Positions 16,411-25,112 are shown, counted from the first letter of the stretch. The stretch is DNA of 64,000 nt from Xanthomonas campestris pv. phormiicola (GCA_025666215.1 CP102593.1:3547001-3611000), one strand, 5' to 3'. The notes: generated from the sequence alone by a model not told the origin. Program-made: numbers and translations.

Positions 16411-17487
16411 ATGTCCAGCACCCTCGCCCCTTCGCCTGCGCCCGCGCTGCCGGCCGAACCGCTGGCCACCCGCGTGGCCGAATCCGGCCTGCTGCCCGAT
16501 GCGCTGCTGCGTGCCGCGATGCGCAAGCTGTGCACGCAGCGCCTGCGCGATGAGCGCAGCGGCGGCGCCGACGCGGCCTGGGAACGCCAGCGCACCTTCG
16601 TCGAGGCCTTGCGCGGCAGCGCCATCGCGATCGAGACCGAGGCCGCCAACCGCCAGCACTACGAACTGCCGCCACGCTTCTTCGAGCTGTGCCTGGGCAA
16701 GCGCCTGAAATACAGCAGTTGCTACTGGGACGCCGGCACCGCCGACCTGGACGCGGCCGAGGAACGCATGCTGCACCTGTACGCCGAACGCGCGCAGCTG
16801 CGCGACCGCCAGCGCATCCTCGAACTCGGCTGCGGCTGGGGTTCGCTGACCCTGTGGATGGCCGAGCACTATCCCGGCGCGCGCATCACCGCGGTGTCCA
16901 ACTCGCGGCCGCAGCGCGAGCACATCGAGGCGCAGTGCCGCGTGCGCGGGCTGCGCAACGTCGAGGTCATCACCCACGATGCCAACACCCTGGCCCTGCC
17001 GCATGCGAGCTTCGACCGCGTGGTGTCGGTCGAGATGTTCGAGCACATGCGCAACTACCGCGAACTGCTGGCGCGGATCGGCCAATGGCTGGTGCCGGGC
17101 GGCCGACTGTTCGTGCACATCTTCTGCCACCGCGACCTGGCCTACCCGTTCGAGGTGCAGGGCGAGGACAACTGGATGGGCCGGCACTTCTTCACCGGCG
17201 GGCTGATGCCGGCCGCCGACACCCTGCTGCAGTTCCAGGACGAGCTGGCGCTGGAACGGCGCTGGCTGCTGTCCGGCCAGCACTACGAGAAGACCGCCAA
17301 CGCCTGGCTGCGCAACCAGGACCGGCACCGCGCCGACCTGATGCCGGTGCTGCAGGCCACCTACGGCCGCGATGCGAAGATCTGGTGGCAGCGCTGGCGC
17401 ATGTTCTGGATGGCCTGCGCGGAACTGTTCGGCTACGAACAGGGCCAGCAGTGGGGCGTGGCGCATTACCGGTTCGTCAGGCGCTGA
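16411..17487 (+). CDS. Second CFA-like SAM methyltransferase
   Basis: A 358-residue methyltransferase with SAM motif ILELGCGWGSLTLWM and the FFTGGLMPAADTLLQF segment that marks the branch close to plant coclaurine N-methyltransferases rather than true Cfa. VSVEMFEHM keeps the acidic residue, and a His is kept in LFVHIF. It therefore differs from the first copy, and the two probably act on different atoms or steps. An earlier ATG (16384) overlaps the DUF1295 stop, but 16411 is preferred because AGGAG lies 9-10 nt upstream. Last gene of the operon, followed by a heptamer array pair. Confidence 0.85.
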   Translation: MSSTLAPSPAPALPAEPLATRVAESGLLPDALLRAAMRKLCTQRLRDERSGGADAAWERQRTFVEALRGSAIAIETEAANRQHYELPPRFFELCLGKRLKYSSCYWDAGTADLDAAEERMLHLYAERAQLRDRQRILELGCGWGSLTLWMAEHYPGARITAVSNSRPQREHIEAQCRVRGLRNVEVITHDANTLALPHASFDRVVSVEMFEHMRNYRELLARIGQWLVPGGRLFVHIFCHRDLAYPFEVQGEDNWMGRHFFTGGLMPAADTLLQFQDELALERRWLLSGQHYEKTANAWLRNQDRHRADLMPVLQATYGRDAKIWWQRWRMFWMACAELFGYEQGQQWGVAHYRFVRR

Positions 17488-17490
17488 AGT

Positions 17491-17636
17491 GCCGGGATTG
17501 GGGATTGGGGATTGGCAAAGGCGAGGCCGCGTGCTCTGAAGGGCGACGTGATGCGGATCGGCGCTTGCAGCGATCGCATGGTGCAGTCAGCCGGAAGTGG
17601 GGATCGAATCCCGAATCCCAAATCCCCAATCCCGGC
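17491..17636. repeat. Inverted pair of GGGATTG heptamer arrays
   Basis: The left arm (17491-17515) begins GCCGGGATTGGGGATTGGGG. The right arm (about 17606-17636) ends in its near-exact complement, differing in one base over the outer 23. They fill the gap between the convergent CFA-like gene and ridA, flanking about 90 bp of non-repeat sequence. Confidence 0.85.
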
Positions 17637-17643
17637 TTTCCAC

Positions 17644-17988
17644 TCACACGGCTGCGGTGATCACGATCTCGATCTTCCAGTCCGGATTGGCCAGCTTGGC
17701 CTGCACGGTGGCGCGCGCCGGGGTGCTGCCCGGGCAGACCCAGGTTTCCCAGACCTTGTTCATCTCGGCGAACTCGGCCAGGTCGGTCATGTAGATCTCC
17801 GCGCGCAGCACCTTGCTCTTGTCGCTGGCGGCGCGCGCCAGCAGTTCGTCGATCGCCGCCAGGACCTGGCGGGTCTGGCCGGCGATGTCGGCGCTGGCGT
17901 CGTCGGCGATCTGCCCGGCCAGGTAGGCCACGCCGTTGTGCACGGTCATTTCCGACATGCGCGGGCCGGTATCGAATCGCTGGATCAT
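17644..17988 (-). CDS. ridA: RidA family deaminase
   Basis: A 114-residue protein of the RidA/YjgF/Rid family, which hydrolyses reactive imine and enamine intermediates made by PLP enzymes. Conserved segments are LAGQIADDASADIAGQT near residue 25, the VLRAEIYMTDLAEFAEMN block and CPGSTPARATVQAKLA holding the catalytic-pocket arginine. The shift from the archetype GP to CPG suggests a Rid1-7 paralogue rather than RidA itself. The start overlaps the stop of the upstream DUF998 gene by ATGA. Cytoplasmic trimer in known relatives. Confidence 0.88.
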   Translation of the reverse strand: MIQRFDTGPRMSEMTVHNGVAYLAGQIADDASADIAGQTRQVLAAIDELLARAASDKSKVLRAEIYMTDLAEFAEMNKVWETWVCPGSTPARATVQAKLANPDWKIEIVITAAV

Positions 17989-18671
17989 GGGGCGGTGTCC
18001 TGAAGAGGGGAAACCGGGGCATTGTCGCGCGATTGCGCCAGGCCTGCAGGCCGCCACAGCCGGTAGGCGACCAGCAGCAGCCAGGCCAGGATCAGCACGA
18101 TCGCCAGCTTCTGGGTCAGCCCGCGCGGCGGCGCGCGCCACAGCACATGCACCCACAGCGCCACGAACGCCGCCACCGCCAGGGCCACCACCGTGCCGGC
18201 ATGGCCCTGCCACGGCGCCTGCCGGCGCAGCCAGGCGCTCTGCAGCAGCATCGCACTGGTCGCACACAGGAACGCGGTCTGCGCCGCCAGCGCATGCAGC
18301 AACGGCGCCAGCAGCGGCGCGCGCTGCGGCAGGTAGCTGTCGCCGATCGCCACCGCGCACAGGCCCAGCCCGGCGACCGCGAACAGCAGCAGCGGCGCGG
18401 CGCTGCGTGCCGGCGGCGGGGCCTGCGCATACAGGCCGGCGGCCAGCGCGACGATGCCCGCCGCCAGCAACACGTAGACAATCCGCAGCAACAGCCCGCC
18501 CGGACCGTGCAGGTACAGGCTCAGCGTCGCCTGCTGCCAGTGCAGGTCCGCGCGCAGCAGCTGCAGCGCCAGCGCCACGCCGAGGAACAGCAGGCACAGC
18601 AGCGTGGCGAGGGCGCCGGCGACGCGCGGCCAGCGCGGCGGCGCGGAGACGGGGGCCATGAGCGGCGGCAT
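17985..18671 (-). CDS. DUF998 membrane protein
   Basis: A 228-residue inner-membrane protein with six predicted helices, in the pattern of DUF998 (YDLGSL-like first loop replaced by HGPGGLLLRIVYVLLAAG). GGAG lies 9 nt before ATG 18671, which favours it over the ATG at 18659. Its stop overlaps the ridA start, so both are probably read from one transcript. Function unknown. Confidence 0.75.
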   Translation of the reverse strand: MPPLMAPVSAPPRWPRVAGALATLLCLLFLGVALALQLLRADLHWQQATLSLYLHGPGGLLLRIVYVLLAAGIVALAAGLYAQAPPPARSAAPLLLFAVAGLGLCAVAIGDSYLPQRAPLLAPLLHALAAQTAFLCATSAMLLQSAWLRRQAPWQGHAGTVVALAVAAFVALWVHVLWRAPPRGLTQKLAIVLILAWLLLVAYRLWRPAGLAQSRDNAPVSPLQDTAP

Positions 18672-19021
18672 GGGCGTAGCTCCGGTTCGGGTCGATCGAT
18701 GCGCTGCGCGGTTGCTGTCCGCGCCGGCGCCATCGGCACCCAACGACGCGGTGCCGACGTGCGATTCCACTATGATGCGCGTCGCCGGCGCCGCCGGTAC
18801 AGCCCCAGGGCCTGTCAACGCTGCCGGGATAGGCCACGCCGTGCTTGCGCACGTGCGCGGCAAGGACGAAAAACGAGTGACCGCATGTCGATAAGTGAGC
18901 GCGTGATGACGCGGCCCCGTCCCCGCCCAGGCGCGGCCCGTCCCAACAACGCTGCGCGCCCGCGCGACGCCGCCGGCGTCCGTGCGCTGTTCCCCCTCTC
19001 CTTCGCTTACGCTCCCCTGCA
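18672..19021. other. 350-bp gap between divergent genes
   Basis: A divergent spacer between the DUF998 gene (minus) and mprF (plus). No supported gene; the short frames here have shadow-type composition. It must hold both promoters, but I see no clear -35/-10 pair. A weak stem (CGGCACC with GGTGCCG, about 18736-18760) is the only structure. Confidence 0.5.
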
Positions 19022-21592
19022 ATGACCGACGCCGCGCCTCCCGTTTCCCCGTCCCCCTCCGCCGCTGGCTGGCGCCGTGCGCTGCCGGTGGTGTTCAGCC
19101 TGGCGATCCTGGCGCTGGCGCTGCGCGCGCTGGCCACCGAGTTCAGCACCCACGGCTACGCCGCGATCCGCCATGCCTTCAACCAGCTCAGCGTCGGCCA
19201 GATCGCGCTGACCCTGCTGCTGGGGCTGAGCAGCTACGCCTGCCTGATCGGCTTCGACGCGGTCGGCCTGCACCGCAGCGGGCGCAAGCTGCATCCGATG
19301 CGGATCGGCGTCACCGCGTTCCTGGCGCACGCGGTCGGGCAGACCCTGGGCTTCGCCGCGCTCACCGGCGGCGCGGTGCGCCTGCGCGGCTACGGCCGGG
19401 TCGGGCTGAGCCTGGCCGAGATCGGCCAGGTGGTGCTGATGAGCACGCTCGGCTTCGTGTTCGGCGCCTGGCTGCTGCTGGCGCTTGCCCTGACCCTGGA
19501 ACCGGCCTCGGCGGCGCTGGCGCTGCCGCTCGGCGCTTCGGCGGTGCGCGCGTTCGGCATCGCGCTGCTGGCCGGCTTCGGCCTGATGCTGGTGCTGGCC
19601 GGACGCGAAGGCCGCACCCTGCGCTGGCGCACCCACGAACTGTGGCTGCCGGACCGGCGCACCGCGCTCGGCGTGACCGCACTGAGCGTGGTCGAACTGG
19701 GCCTGGCCAGCGCCGCGTTCTACGTGCTGCTGCCGAACGAATCGGGGATCGAGTTCGTCGGCTTCGTCGGCCTGTACCTGGTCGCGGTGGTGGCCGGCCT
19801 GATGTCCACCGTGCCGGCCGGCCTGGGCGTGTTCGAATGGAGCCTGCTCAAGCTGCTGCCCGGCGTGGCCCCGGCCGCGGTGCTGGCCGCGGCGCTGATC
19901 TACCGCATCACCTACTACGTGGTGCCGCTGCTGCTGTCGGTGCTGATGGCCGCGGTCTCGGGCCTGCGCCGGCCGCTGGCGGCCAGCGCCGGCGGGGTGC
20001 GCGTGGCCTGGGGCACGCTGCGCCCGTGGCTGCCGCAGATCATCGCCATGGCGGTGTTCGCGGTCGGCGCGGCGCTGGTCATCGACGGCACCCTGCCGAC
20101 GCCGAAGCGGCGCCTGGGCATGGCGCCGCTGTCGATCGTGGAGACCTCGCACCTGCTGGCCAGCCTCGGCGGCGTGGTGCTGCTGCTGATCGGCCAGGGC
20201 CTGCAGCGGCGCAGCCATGCGGCCTGGGTGCTGGCGATCGGCATCTGCGTGCTGCTGCCACTGCCGGCCTGGCTGCGCGGCGGCCACGCCTCGGTGGCGC
20301 TGTCCTCGCTGGTGGTGGCGGCCGGGCTGTGGGGCGCACGGCGCGAGTTCTACCGCCAGGGCGCGCTGCTCGACGAGGCCTGGTCGTGGCCATGGATCCG
20401 CAACCTGGGCCTGGTGCTGATCGCCACGGTGTGGCTGCTGTTCTTCGTCTACAGCCACGTCGAATACCAGAACGAACTGTGGTGGCAGTTCGCCACCTCG
20501 GCCAATGCCCCGCGCGCGCTGCGCGCGGTGCTGCTGGTCAGCGTGGCGGTGGTGGTGTTCGGGCTGGCGCGGCTGCTGCACAGCACGCGCTCGCCGCTGC
20601 CGGCGGCCGACCACGCGCAGCTGGACGCGCTGGCGCCGGTGCTGGCCGCGGCCACCGACACCCAGGCCTGCCTGGTGCTGACCGGCGACAAGGCGCTGCT
20701 GCACGCCGAGGACGGCCAGGGCTTCGTGATGATGCAGCGCTACGGCGGCTCGCTGGTGGCGATGGGCGATCCGGTGGGAGCGCCGGAGGTGGCGCGCGCG
20801 CTGATCTGGCGGTTCCGCGAAGAAGCCGACCGGCTGGGCCTGCGCCCGGTGTTCTACCAGGTCGGCGAGCAGCACTGGCAGACCTATCTCGACCTGGGCC
20901 TGACCCTGGTCAAGCTGGGCGAGGAAGCGATGGTGTCGCTGGAGGACTTCCACCTGGAAGGCCGCGACCGCGCCGACCTGCGCCAGGCCTGGAACCGCGG
21001 CAAGCGCAGCGGACTGAGCTTCCGCATCGTGCCGCTGGAGGAGATCGACGCGCTGATGCCGGTGCTGGCCGACGTCTCGCAGCAATGGCTGGAGGAAAAG
21101 GCCGGCGAAGAGAAGGGCTTCTCGCTGGGCAGCTTCGACCCGGCCTATCTGCGCCGTTTCCCGATCGCGGTGGTCGAGGCCGAGGGCAAGGTCGTGGCCT
21201 TCGCCAACCTGTGGCAGGCGCCGGCCGGACACGAGCTGTCGGTGGACCTGATGCGGCACATCGCCGATGCGCCGAAGGGCACCATGGATTTCCTGTTCAT
21301 CGAATTGTTCCTGTGGGGCCGCGAACAGGGCTACAAGCGTTTCTCGCTGGGCATGGCGCCGCTGTCGGGGCTGGCCCAGCACCGCCTGGCCGGACGCTGG
21401 AACCGCTTCGGCAACCTGATCGTGCGCCACGGCGAGCGCTTCTACGGCTTCACCGGCCTGCGCCGCTTCAAGTCCAAGTTCGCGCCGGCCTGGCGCACCC
21501 GCTACCTGGCCGCGCCCGGCGGCATGCACCTGCCGGCGGCGCTGCTGGACGTGACGCGGCTGATTTCGCTGGATCCGCGTAAGCCCGATTGA
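19022..21592 (+). CDS. mprF: MprF: aminoacyl-phosphatidylglycerol synthase/flippase
   Basis: An 856-residue bifunctional membrane protein. The N-terminal ~520 residues form about 14 helices of the flippase, including SVVELGLASAAFYVLLP and STVPAGLGVFEWSLLK. The C-terminal ~320 residues are the DUF2156 synthase with GNAT fold (LTGDKALLHAEDGQGFVMMQ, FLWGREQGYKRFSLGMAPLSG, YGFTGLRRFKSKFAPAWRTRYLA). It transfers Lys (or Ala) from charged tRNA to phosphatidylglycerol and flips the product, lowering surface charge against cationic peptides. The lysyl/alanyl choice cannot be read. The stop codon lies inside the inverted repeat shared with the convergent acvB-like gene. Confidence 0.95.
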   Translation: MTDAAPPVSPSPSAAGWRRALPVVFSLAILALALRALATEFSTHGYAAIRHAFNQLSVGQIALTLLLGLSSYACLIGFDAVGLHRSGRKLHPMRIGVTAFLAHAVGQTLGFAALTGGAVRLRGYGRVGLSLAEIGQVVLMSTLGFVFGAWLLLALALTLEPASAALALPLGASAVRAFGIALLAGFGLMLVLAGREGRTLRWRTHELWLPDRRTALGVTALSVVELGLASAAFYVLLPNESGIEFVGFVGLYLVAVVAGLMSTVPAGLGVFEWSLLKLLPGVAPAAVLAAALIYRITYYVVPLLLSVLMAAVSGLRRPLAASAGGVRVAWGTLRPWLPQIIAMAVFAVGAALVIDGTLPTPKRRLGMAPLSIVETSHLLASLGGVVLLLIGQGLQRRSHAAWVLAIGICVLLPLPAWLRGGHASVALSSLVVAAGLWGARREFYRQGALLDEAWSWPWIRNLGLVLIATVWLLFFVYSHVEYQNELWWQFATSANAPRALRAVLLVSVAVVVFGLARLLHSTRSPLPAADHAQLDALAPVLAAATDTQACLVLTGDKALLHAEDGQGFVMMQRYGGSLVAMGDPVGAPEVARALIWRFREEADRLGLRPVFYQVGEQHWQTYLDLGLTLVKLGEEAMVSLEDFHLEGRDRADLRQAWNRGKRSGLSFRIVPLEEIDALMPVLADVSQQWLEEKAGEEKGFSLGSFDPAYLRRFPIAVVEAEGKVVAFANLWQAPAGHELSVDLMRHIADAPKGTMDFLFIELFLWGREQGYKRFSLGMAPLSGLAQHRLAGRWNRFGNLIVRHGERFYGFTGLRRFKSKFAPAWRTRYLAAPGGMHLPAALLDVTRLISLDPRKPD

Positions 21593-21811
21593 CGGCCGGG
21601 ATTGGGGAGTGGGGATTTGGGATTGGTAGCCATTCGGCTGCGGAAACAGGGATTCGGGGACCTGGGAAGAGGTCTCTGCGGCAACGGTGGGTTTGTGGGA
21701 GGGGCTTCAGCCCCGACGCTTCAGCGGCACGGCGTCGGGGCTGAAGCCCCTCCCACGCATGCCGCTCTTGCGAATCCCAAATCCCCACTCCCCAATCCCG
21801 GCCGTCAATCG
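21586..21811. repeat. Perfect 39-bp inverted repeat across mprF/acvB 3' ends
   Basis: The left arm 21586-21624 and the right arm 21773-21811 are exact reverse complements over 39 bases. Each arm contains the last codons and the TGA of its gene (mprF on plus, acvB-like on minus), then a GGGATTGGGGAGTGGGGATT heptamer array. A second perfect hairpin lies inside (21695-21756). The transcripts therefore end with identical sequence. Confidence 0.9.
21695..21756. repeat. Perfect 25-bp-stem REP hairpin
   Basis: Arms 21695-21719 and 21732-21756 are exact complements over 25 bases (starting GTGGGAGGGGCTTCAGCCCC) around a 12-base loop. A degenerate cousin is at 785-853. It lies midway between the convergent genes and can terminate transcription from either side. 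Confidence 0.85.
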
Positions 21812-23256
21812 ATGCGCTGCAGGATCTGCTTGGCCAGTTCCGCGTAGTCGCCCTTGAAGTGGTGGTCGCCGGGCAGCTTCACCAGCTGCGCGCCGCCGTG
21901 CGGCAGGTCCGGGCACAGTGCGTCGGTATCGTCCTCGCCGTAGATGCACAGGGTCTGCGCGCCCGGCATCTTCGCCACTTCCGGGGCGATCGGCAGGCCG
22001 TCGTCGCCGGAGCTGATCCAGTTGGACACGTGGAATTCGTAGTCGGCGGTCTTGCCCAGCGACAGCAGCGCGGTGGCCTGCACCTGCTCGCGCATCGCCG
22101 GCGGCAGCTGGTTGTAGGCCGCCGGCAGCACGTCGGCGCCCTGCGAGAAGCCGATCAGCACCACGCGTCCGCGCTGCCACAGGTGGCTGTAGTGGCGGTA
22201 GATCCGGTCCAGGTCGGTGGCGAAGCCCTGCGGGGTGCGCTCGCTCCAGAAGTAGCGCAGCGAATCCACGCCGACCACCGGGATGCCGGCCTGGGCCAGC
22301 GCACCGGCGACCTGCTGGTCGAGCCCGGCCCAGCCGCCGTCGCCGGAGACGAAGATCGCGAACACCTGGTCGTTGGCGTTGCCGGTGGCCGCTGCGCCGG
22401 CCGCGGCCGGCGCAGCCACTGCAGGCACCTCGACCACGGGCAGCCCGGCCAGGTCGACCGGCGTCGGCGGCAGGCTGACCCCGCGCTGCGCGCCCAGCGA
22501 ACGCACCGCCGCGCGCAGTCCGGGCAGCGGATCGCCGCTGGCGCTGCGGCGGAACTGCCGCGCTTGCGGCACCTTCTGCACGAACGCATCGCTCTGCCGG
22601 GTGCAGCGGCGCTTGCCCGGCGCATCGATCGCCGCCAGCCACGGCAGCGGCAGCGTCGCCGGCTGCAGCGCGCGCGCCGGCGCGGTGATGCCGGCGCCGC
22701 AGATCTGGTCGTCCAGCACCTGCACCGGACAGAAATCCTCGGTGACCAGGCCGGCCAGCAGGTGCTTGGGCGCCTGCGCCGCGACCGCATAGGCCAGCGC
22801 GGCGCCGTCGCCATCGCCGACCAGCAGCGGCAGGCGGTAGGTCGGCACATGGTAGTAGGCCTGCACGTAGCGCGAGAAGTTCTCCACGTCGCCGGCGGAG
22901 AAGCCGCAGGTGCCGGGGATCTTGGCCAGCACCGCCTGCAGGTGCGCGCCATCGATCACCAACACCATCGCGCCATCGCCGCGCAGCGCCTCGATCTGGC
23001 GCATGCGCGCCGCCTCGCCGTGCTTGCCGCCGGCGAACCACAGCACCACGCGCTGCGCCTCGCCATGCGGCAGCAGCACCGGGACCTGTTCGAAGCGGCC
23101 GTGGCTGAGTTTCTCAGGGACCGCAGCCGGTGTCGCCGCTGGCGCGGCTGGCGCTGGCGCCGCTGCCGTCGTCGCAGGCGCCGCCGAGGCGGCAACCGCG
23201 GCGGCCAGGCCGGCCAACGCACATCCCCACATCCATCCGCCACGCATTCGCATCAT
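21805..23256 (-). CDS. acvB: AcvB/VirJ-type periplasmic lipid hydrolase
   Basis: A 483-residue exported protein: signal peptide about residues 1-25, an Ala/Pro-rich spacer, then two related alpha/beta-hydrolase-like halves. The C-terminal half shows FVSGDGGWAGLDQQVAGAL, the GFSQG nucleophile motif (Ser371) and a terminal HHFKGDY histidine. The two-domain length matches AcvB rather than the half-size VirJ. In Agrobacterium AcvB hydrolyses lysyl-phosphatidylglycerol and is encoded next to LpiA/MprF; here it lies convergent to mprF, which supports the same role. AGGA precedes tandem ATGs at 23256 and 23253. Lysyl-PG hydrolysis is inference. Confidence 0.85.
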   Translation of the reverse strand: MMRMRGGWMWGCALAGLAAAVAASAAPATTAAAPAPAAPAATPAAVPEKLSHGRFEQVPVLLPHGEAQRVVLWFAGGKHGEAARMRQIEALRGDGAMVLVIDGAHLQAVLAKIPGTCGFSAGDVENFSRYVQAYYHVPTYRLPLLVGDGDGAALAYAVAAQAPKHLLAGLVTEDFCPVQVLDDQICGAGITAPARALQPATLPLPWLAAIDAPGKRRCTRQSDAFVQKVPQARQFRRSASGDPLPGLRAAVRSLGAQRGVSLPPTPVDLAGLPVVEVPAVAAPAAAGAAATGNANDQVFAIFVSGDGGWAGLDQQVAGALAQAGIPVVGVDSLRYFWSERTPQGFATDLDRIYRHYSHLWQRGRVVLIGFSQGADVLPAAYNQLPPAMREQVQATALLSLGKTADYEFHVSNWISSGDDGLPIAPEVAKMPGAQTLCIYGEDDTDALCPDLPHGGAQLVKLPGDHHFKGDYAELAKQILQRID

Positions 23257-23389
23257 CCGGCAATCCTGAAAAGGCGTGTAAAGATAATCCCGAACGGCGG
23301 CGGCGCGAAGCACGGCGCGGGCGCCGGTTCATGCGGGGTACGCCGGGACGTTGCACGCGGGGCCGGCGCGGCCGCCCGCAGGCGGGCGC

Positions 23390-23578
23390 TCACGCGCCCG
23401 GGTCGGCCTCGGGATGGCGCAGCCGCCACGCCGCCAGCGCCAGCCGATAGCGCGCCACTTCGTCGTTGTACAGGTCGTGGACGCACAGCGGGCAACCGCT
23501 GTTGCAGCAATCGCTGGGCAGCGGCGGCGGCGGCGCTTGCGGGCACGGATCGGCAGTGGCGGAATCGGGATCGGACAT
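23390..23578 (-). CDS. Small oxidoreductase-like-domain protein
   Basis: A 62-residue protein whose core DCCNSGCPLCVHDLYNDEV matches the N-terminal oxidoreductase-like domain (PF09791) seen in small proteins of Xanthomonadaceae and at the start of some eukaryotic proteins. Four cysteines in a CC-x3-C-x2-C pattern may bind a metal. The Pro-rich N-terminus is unstructured. The longer frame to 23701 is rejected because upstream sequence reads as shadow. Function unknown. Confidence 0.75.
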   Translation of the reverse strand: MSDPDSATADPCPQAPPPPLPSDCCNSGCPLCVHDLYNDEVARYRLALAAWRLRHPEADPGA

Positions 23579-23648
23579 CACGGTGCGCGGCGGGTGGCAC
23601 GCCAGCGGCGTGAACAGGTGCGCATTGTAGAACGCCGGCGCGGCCGGC

Positions 23649-24254
23649 TCAGCCGATCGCCTGGCGCAGGTTGGCGCGCGCCGCCGCGTCGTAGCGCGCA
23701 TGGAACCAATCGCTGAGGAAGATGCGCGGCTGCGCCAGCACCGTCTTCAGGAACGCCCGGCGCTTGCGCCGGTACAGCCAGCCCGGCACCACGCCGCGGT
23801 ATTCCTCGGCGATGGCGCGATCGTAGGCAGCGAAGCCGGCGGGATCGGCGCCGAGAATGGCCATGTCGCAATCCAGGAACAGCGCCGCCTCGGCATCCAC
23901 CGCAGCGGCGGACAGTTGCCCATGCCGCGCCGTCAGTTCGATCAGCGCGGCGACCCGCGCCGCGTCCAGCCCCGCAGCGGGCAGCCACTGCGCGATCGCC
24001 GCCTGCGCCATGCGTGCCGACTGCGCCTCGTTGTCGCCACGCCCGGCCTGGTACACCGCGTCGTGGTAGAGCACGGCCAAATACACCTCGCGCGGCTGCC
24101 GCCAGCCCAACGCCGCGGCGACCTCGGCATAGTGGCCCAGCACCGCCTGCACGTGGCCGAAATGGTGATAGGCGCGCAGCGGCGTGGCATAGGCCGCCAG
24201 CAACTGCTCCCATTGCGCGGCGGGCAGGGTCAGCGGCGGCGCCGGTTCGCTCAT
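23649..24254 (-). CDS. HD-domain phosphohydrolase (COG4339)
   Basis: A 201-residue predicted metal-dependent HD phosphohydrolase. It has YHHFGHV near residue 29, LYHDAVYQAGRGDNEAQS near 62 and an acidic LDCDMAILG segment near 128, with FLSDWFHARYDAAARANL at the end. The start overlaps the thpR stop by ATGA, so it is probably translated with thpR. Substrate unknown; relatives are annotated only as predicted nucleotide phosphohydrolases. Confidence 0.85.
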   Translation of the reverse strand: MSEPAPPLTLPAAQWEQLLAAYATPLRAYHHFGHVQAVLGHYAEVAAALGWRQPREVYLAVLYHDAVYQAGRGDNEAQSARMAQAAIAQWLPAAGLDAARVAALIELTARHGQLSAAAVDAEAALFLDCDMAILGADPAGFAAYDRAIAEEYRGVVPGWLYRRKRRAFLKTVLAQPRIFLSDWFHARYDAAARANLRQAIG

Positions 24255-24892
24255 CGCATCGCCTCGCCGCCGGCAGACGCAGGCCCGGCCGCATCCGCCG
24301 ACAGCGGCCAGGTGGCCTCGTGCACATGGCGCCCCTGCCCTTGCACGCTGCGGATCAGGCTCAGCGCGGCGACCGTGCAGCGCAGGTCCGGCACGGTTTG
24401 CGGCGGCACTGTCTGCTCGTCGTAGCTCAGAGTGATATGCGGCACATAGGCCGCCTCGGCGCGCGCGGCCACGCCCTGGCGGCCGAGTTGCCGCTGCAGG
24501 GCCTCGCGCAGCCGGCGCAGCGCGGGCGGCTCGCCGTCGCCAAGCAACACCAGCGGCCGCGCGCGGGTGCGGCCGCCGAAGCTGGCGACCCGATCGAAAC
24601 ACAGTTCGAACGGCGCCTCGGCCACTGCCTGTCCTGCGGCATGCGCCTGCTGCAGCAGGCGCGGCGGGATGCCGGCGTACTCGCCGAGGTAATGCAGGGT
24701 CAGGTGCAGACGCTCGACCGGCAGCGCGCGACCGCGCAGGCCATGCTCGGCACGCAGGCGCTCGCCAATCGCGAACGCGCGCTGCGCGGTGGCCGGGTCC
24801 GGCAGCACGGCGAAGAACAGGCTCTCGTGCGGCGCCGGCGCAGCGAAGCCGAGCGAGAACTGCACGGTTGCGGAAGGACTATCGTGGGCCAT
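24251..24892 (-). CDS. thpR: RNA 2',3'-cyclic phosphodiesterase
   Basis: A 213-residue member of the 2H phosphoesterase superfamily (ThpR/LigT), which opens 2',3'-cyclic phosphates on RNA ends. Both catalytic HxTL motifs are present: HLTLHYLG and HITLSYDE. The opening LFFAVLPDPATAQRAFAIG and the central FDRVASFGGRTRARPLVLL are also typical. No Shine-Dalgarno sequence precedes ATG 24892; an in-frame TTG at 24934 is the alternative. Stop and next start overlap (ATGA). Confidence 0.9.
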   Translation of the reverse strand: MAHDSPSATVQFSLGFAAPAPHESLFFAVLPDPATAQRAFAIGERLRAEHGLRGRALPVERLHLTLHYLGEYAGIPPRLLQQAHAAGQAVAEAPFELCFDRVASFGGRTRARPLVLLGDGEPPALRRLREALQRQLGRQGVAARAEAAYVPHITLSYDEQTVPPQTVPDLRCTVAALSLIRSVQGQGRHVHEATWPLSADAAGPASAGGEAMR

Positions 24893-24989
24893 CGGCAGGA
24901 GGCGGACGCCGCGGGCGATTCGGCGAAAGGACAAGGAGCGTCATGGTAGCAAGCGCGCTGCGCCACGCGCGCATTGGCGCCGAAAACGC

Positions 24990-25022
24990 AAAAAGCCGGC
25001 CGGACGGAGCCGGTCGGCCTTC
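24990..25022 (-). terminator. Rho-independent terminator of the DUF2383 gene
   Basis: On the minus strand a stem made of CCGACCGG and its wobble-paired complement is followed by CTTTTTGCGTTTTC, a classical GC stem plus U-run. It lies about 90 bp after the DUF2383 stop and upstream of thpR. Confidence 0.75.
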
Positions 25023-25112
25023 GCATCTGTGCGGCACAGGCAGGCCGCGGTCTGCGAGGACCGCAGCGCGCGGTGCCGCGGGCGATGGCCGGGCGCGCGC
25101 CCGGCCTGCGGC

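Noticed and set aside
24251..24934. Longer thpR from TTG 24934
   Set aside because: The added residues do not belong to the family and the ATG gives the normal length; kept only as an alternative.
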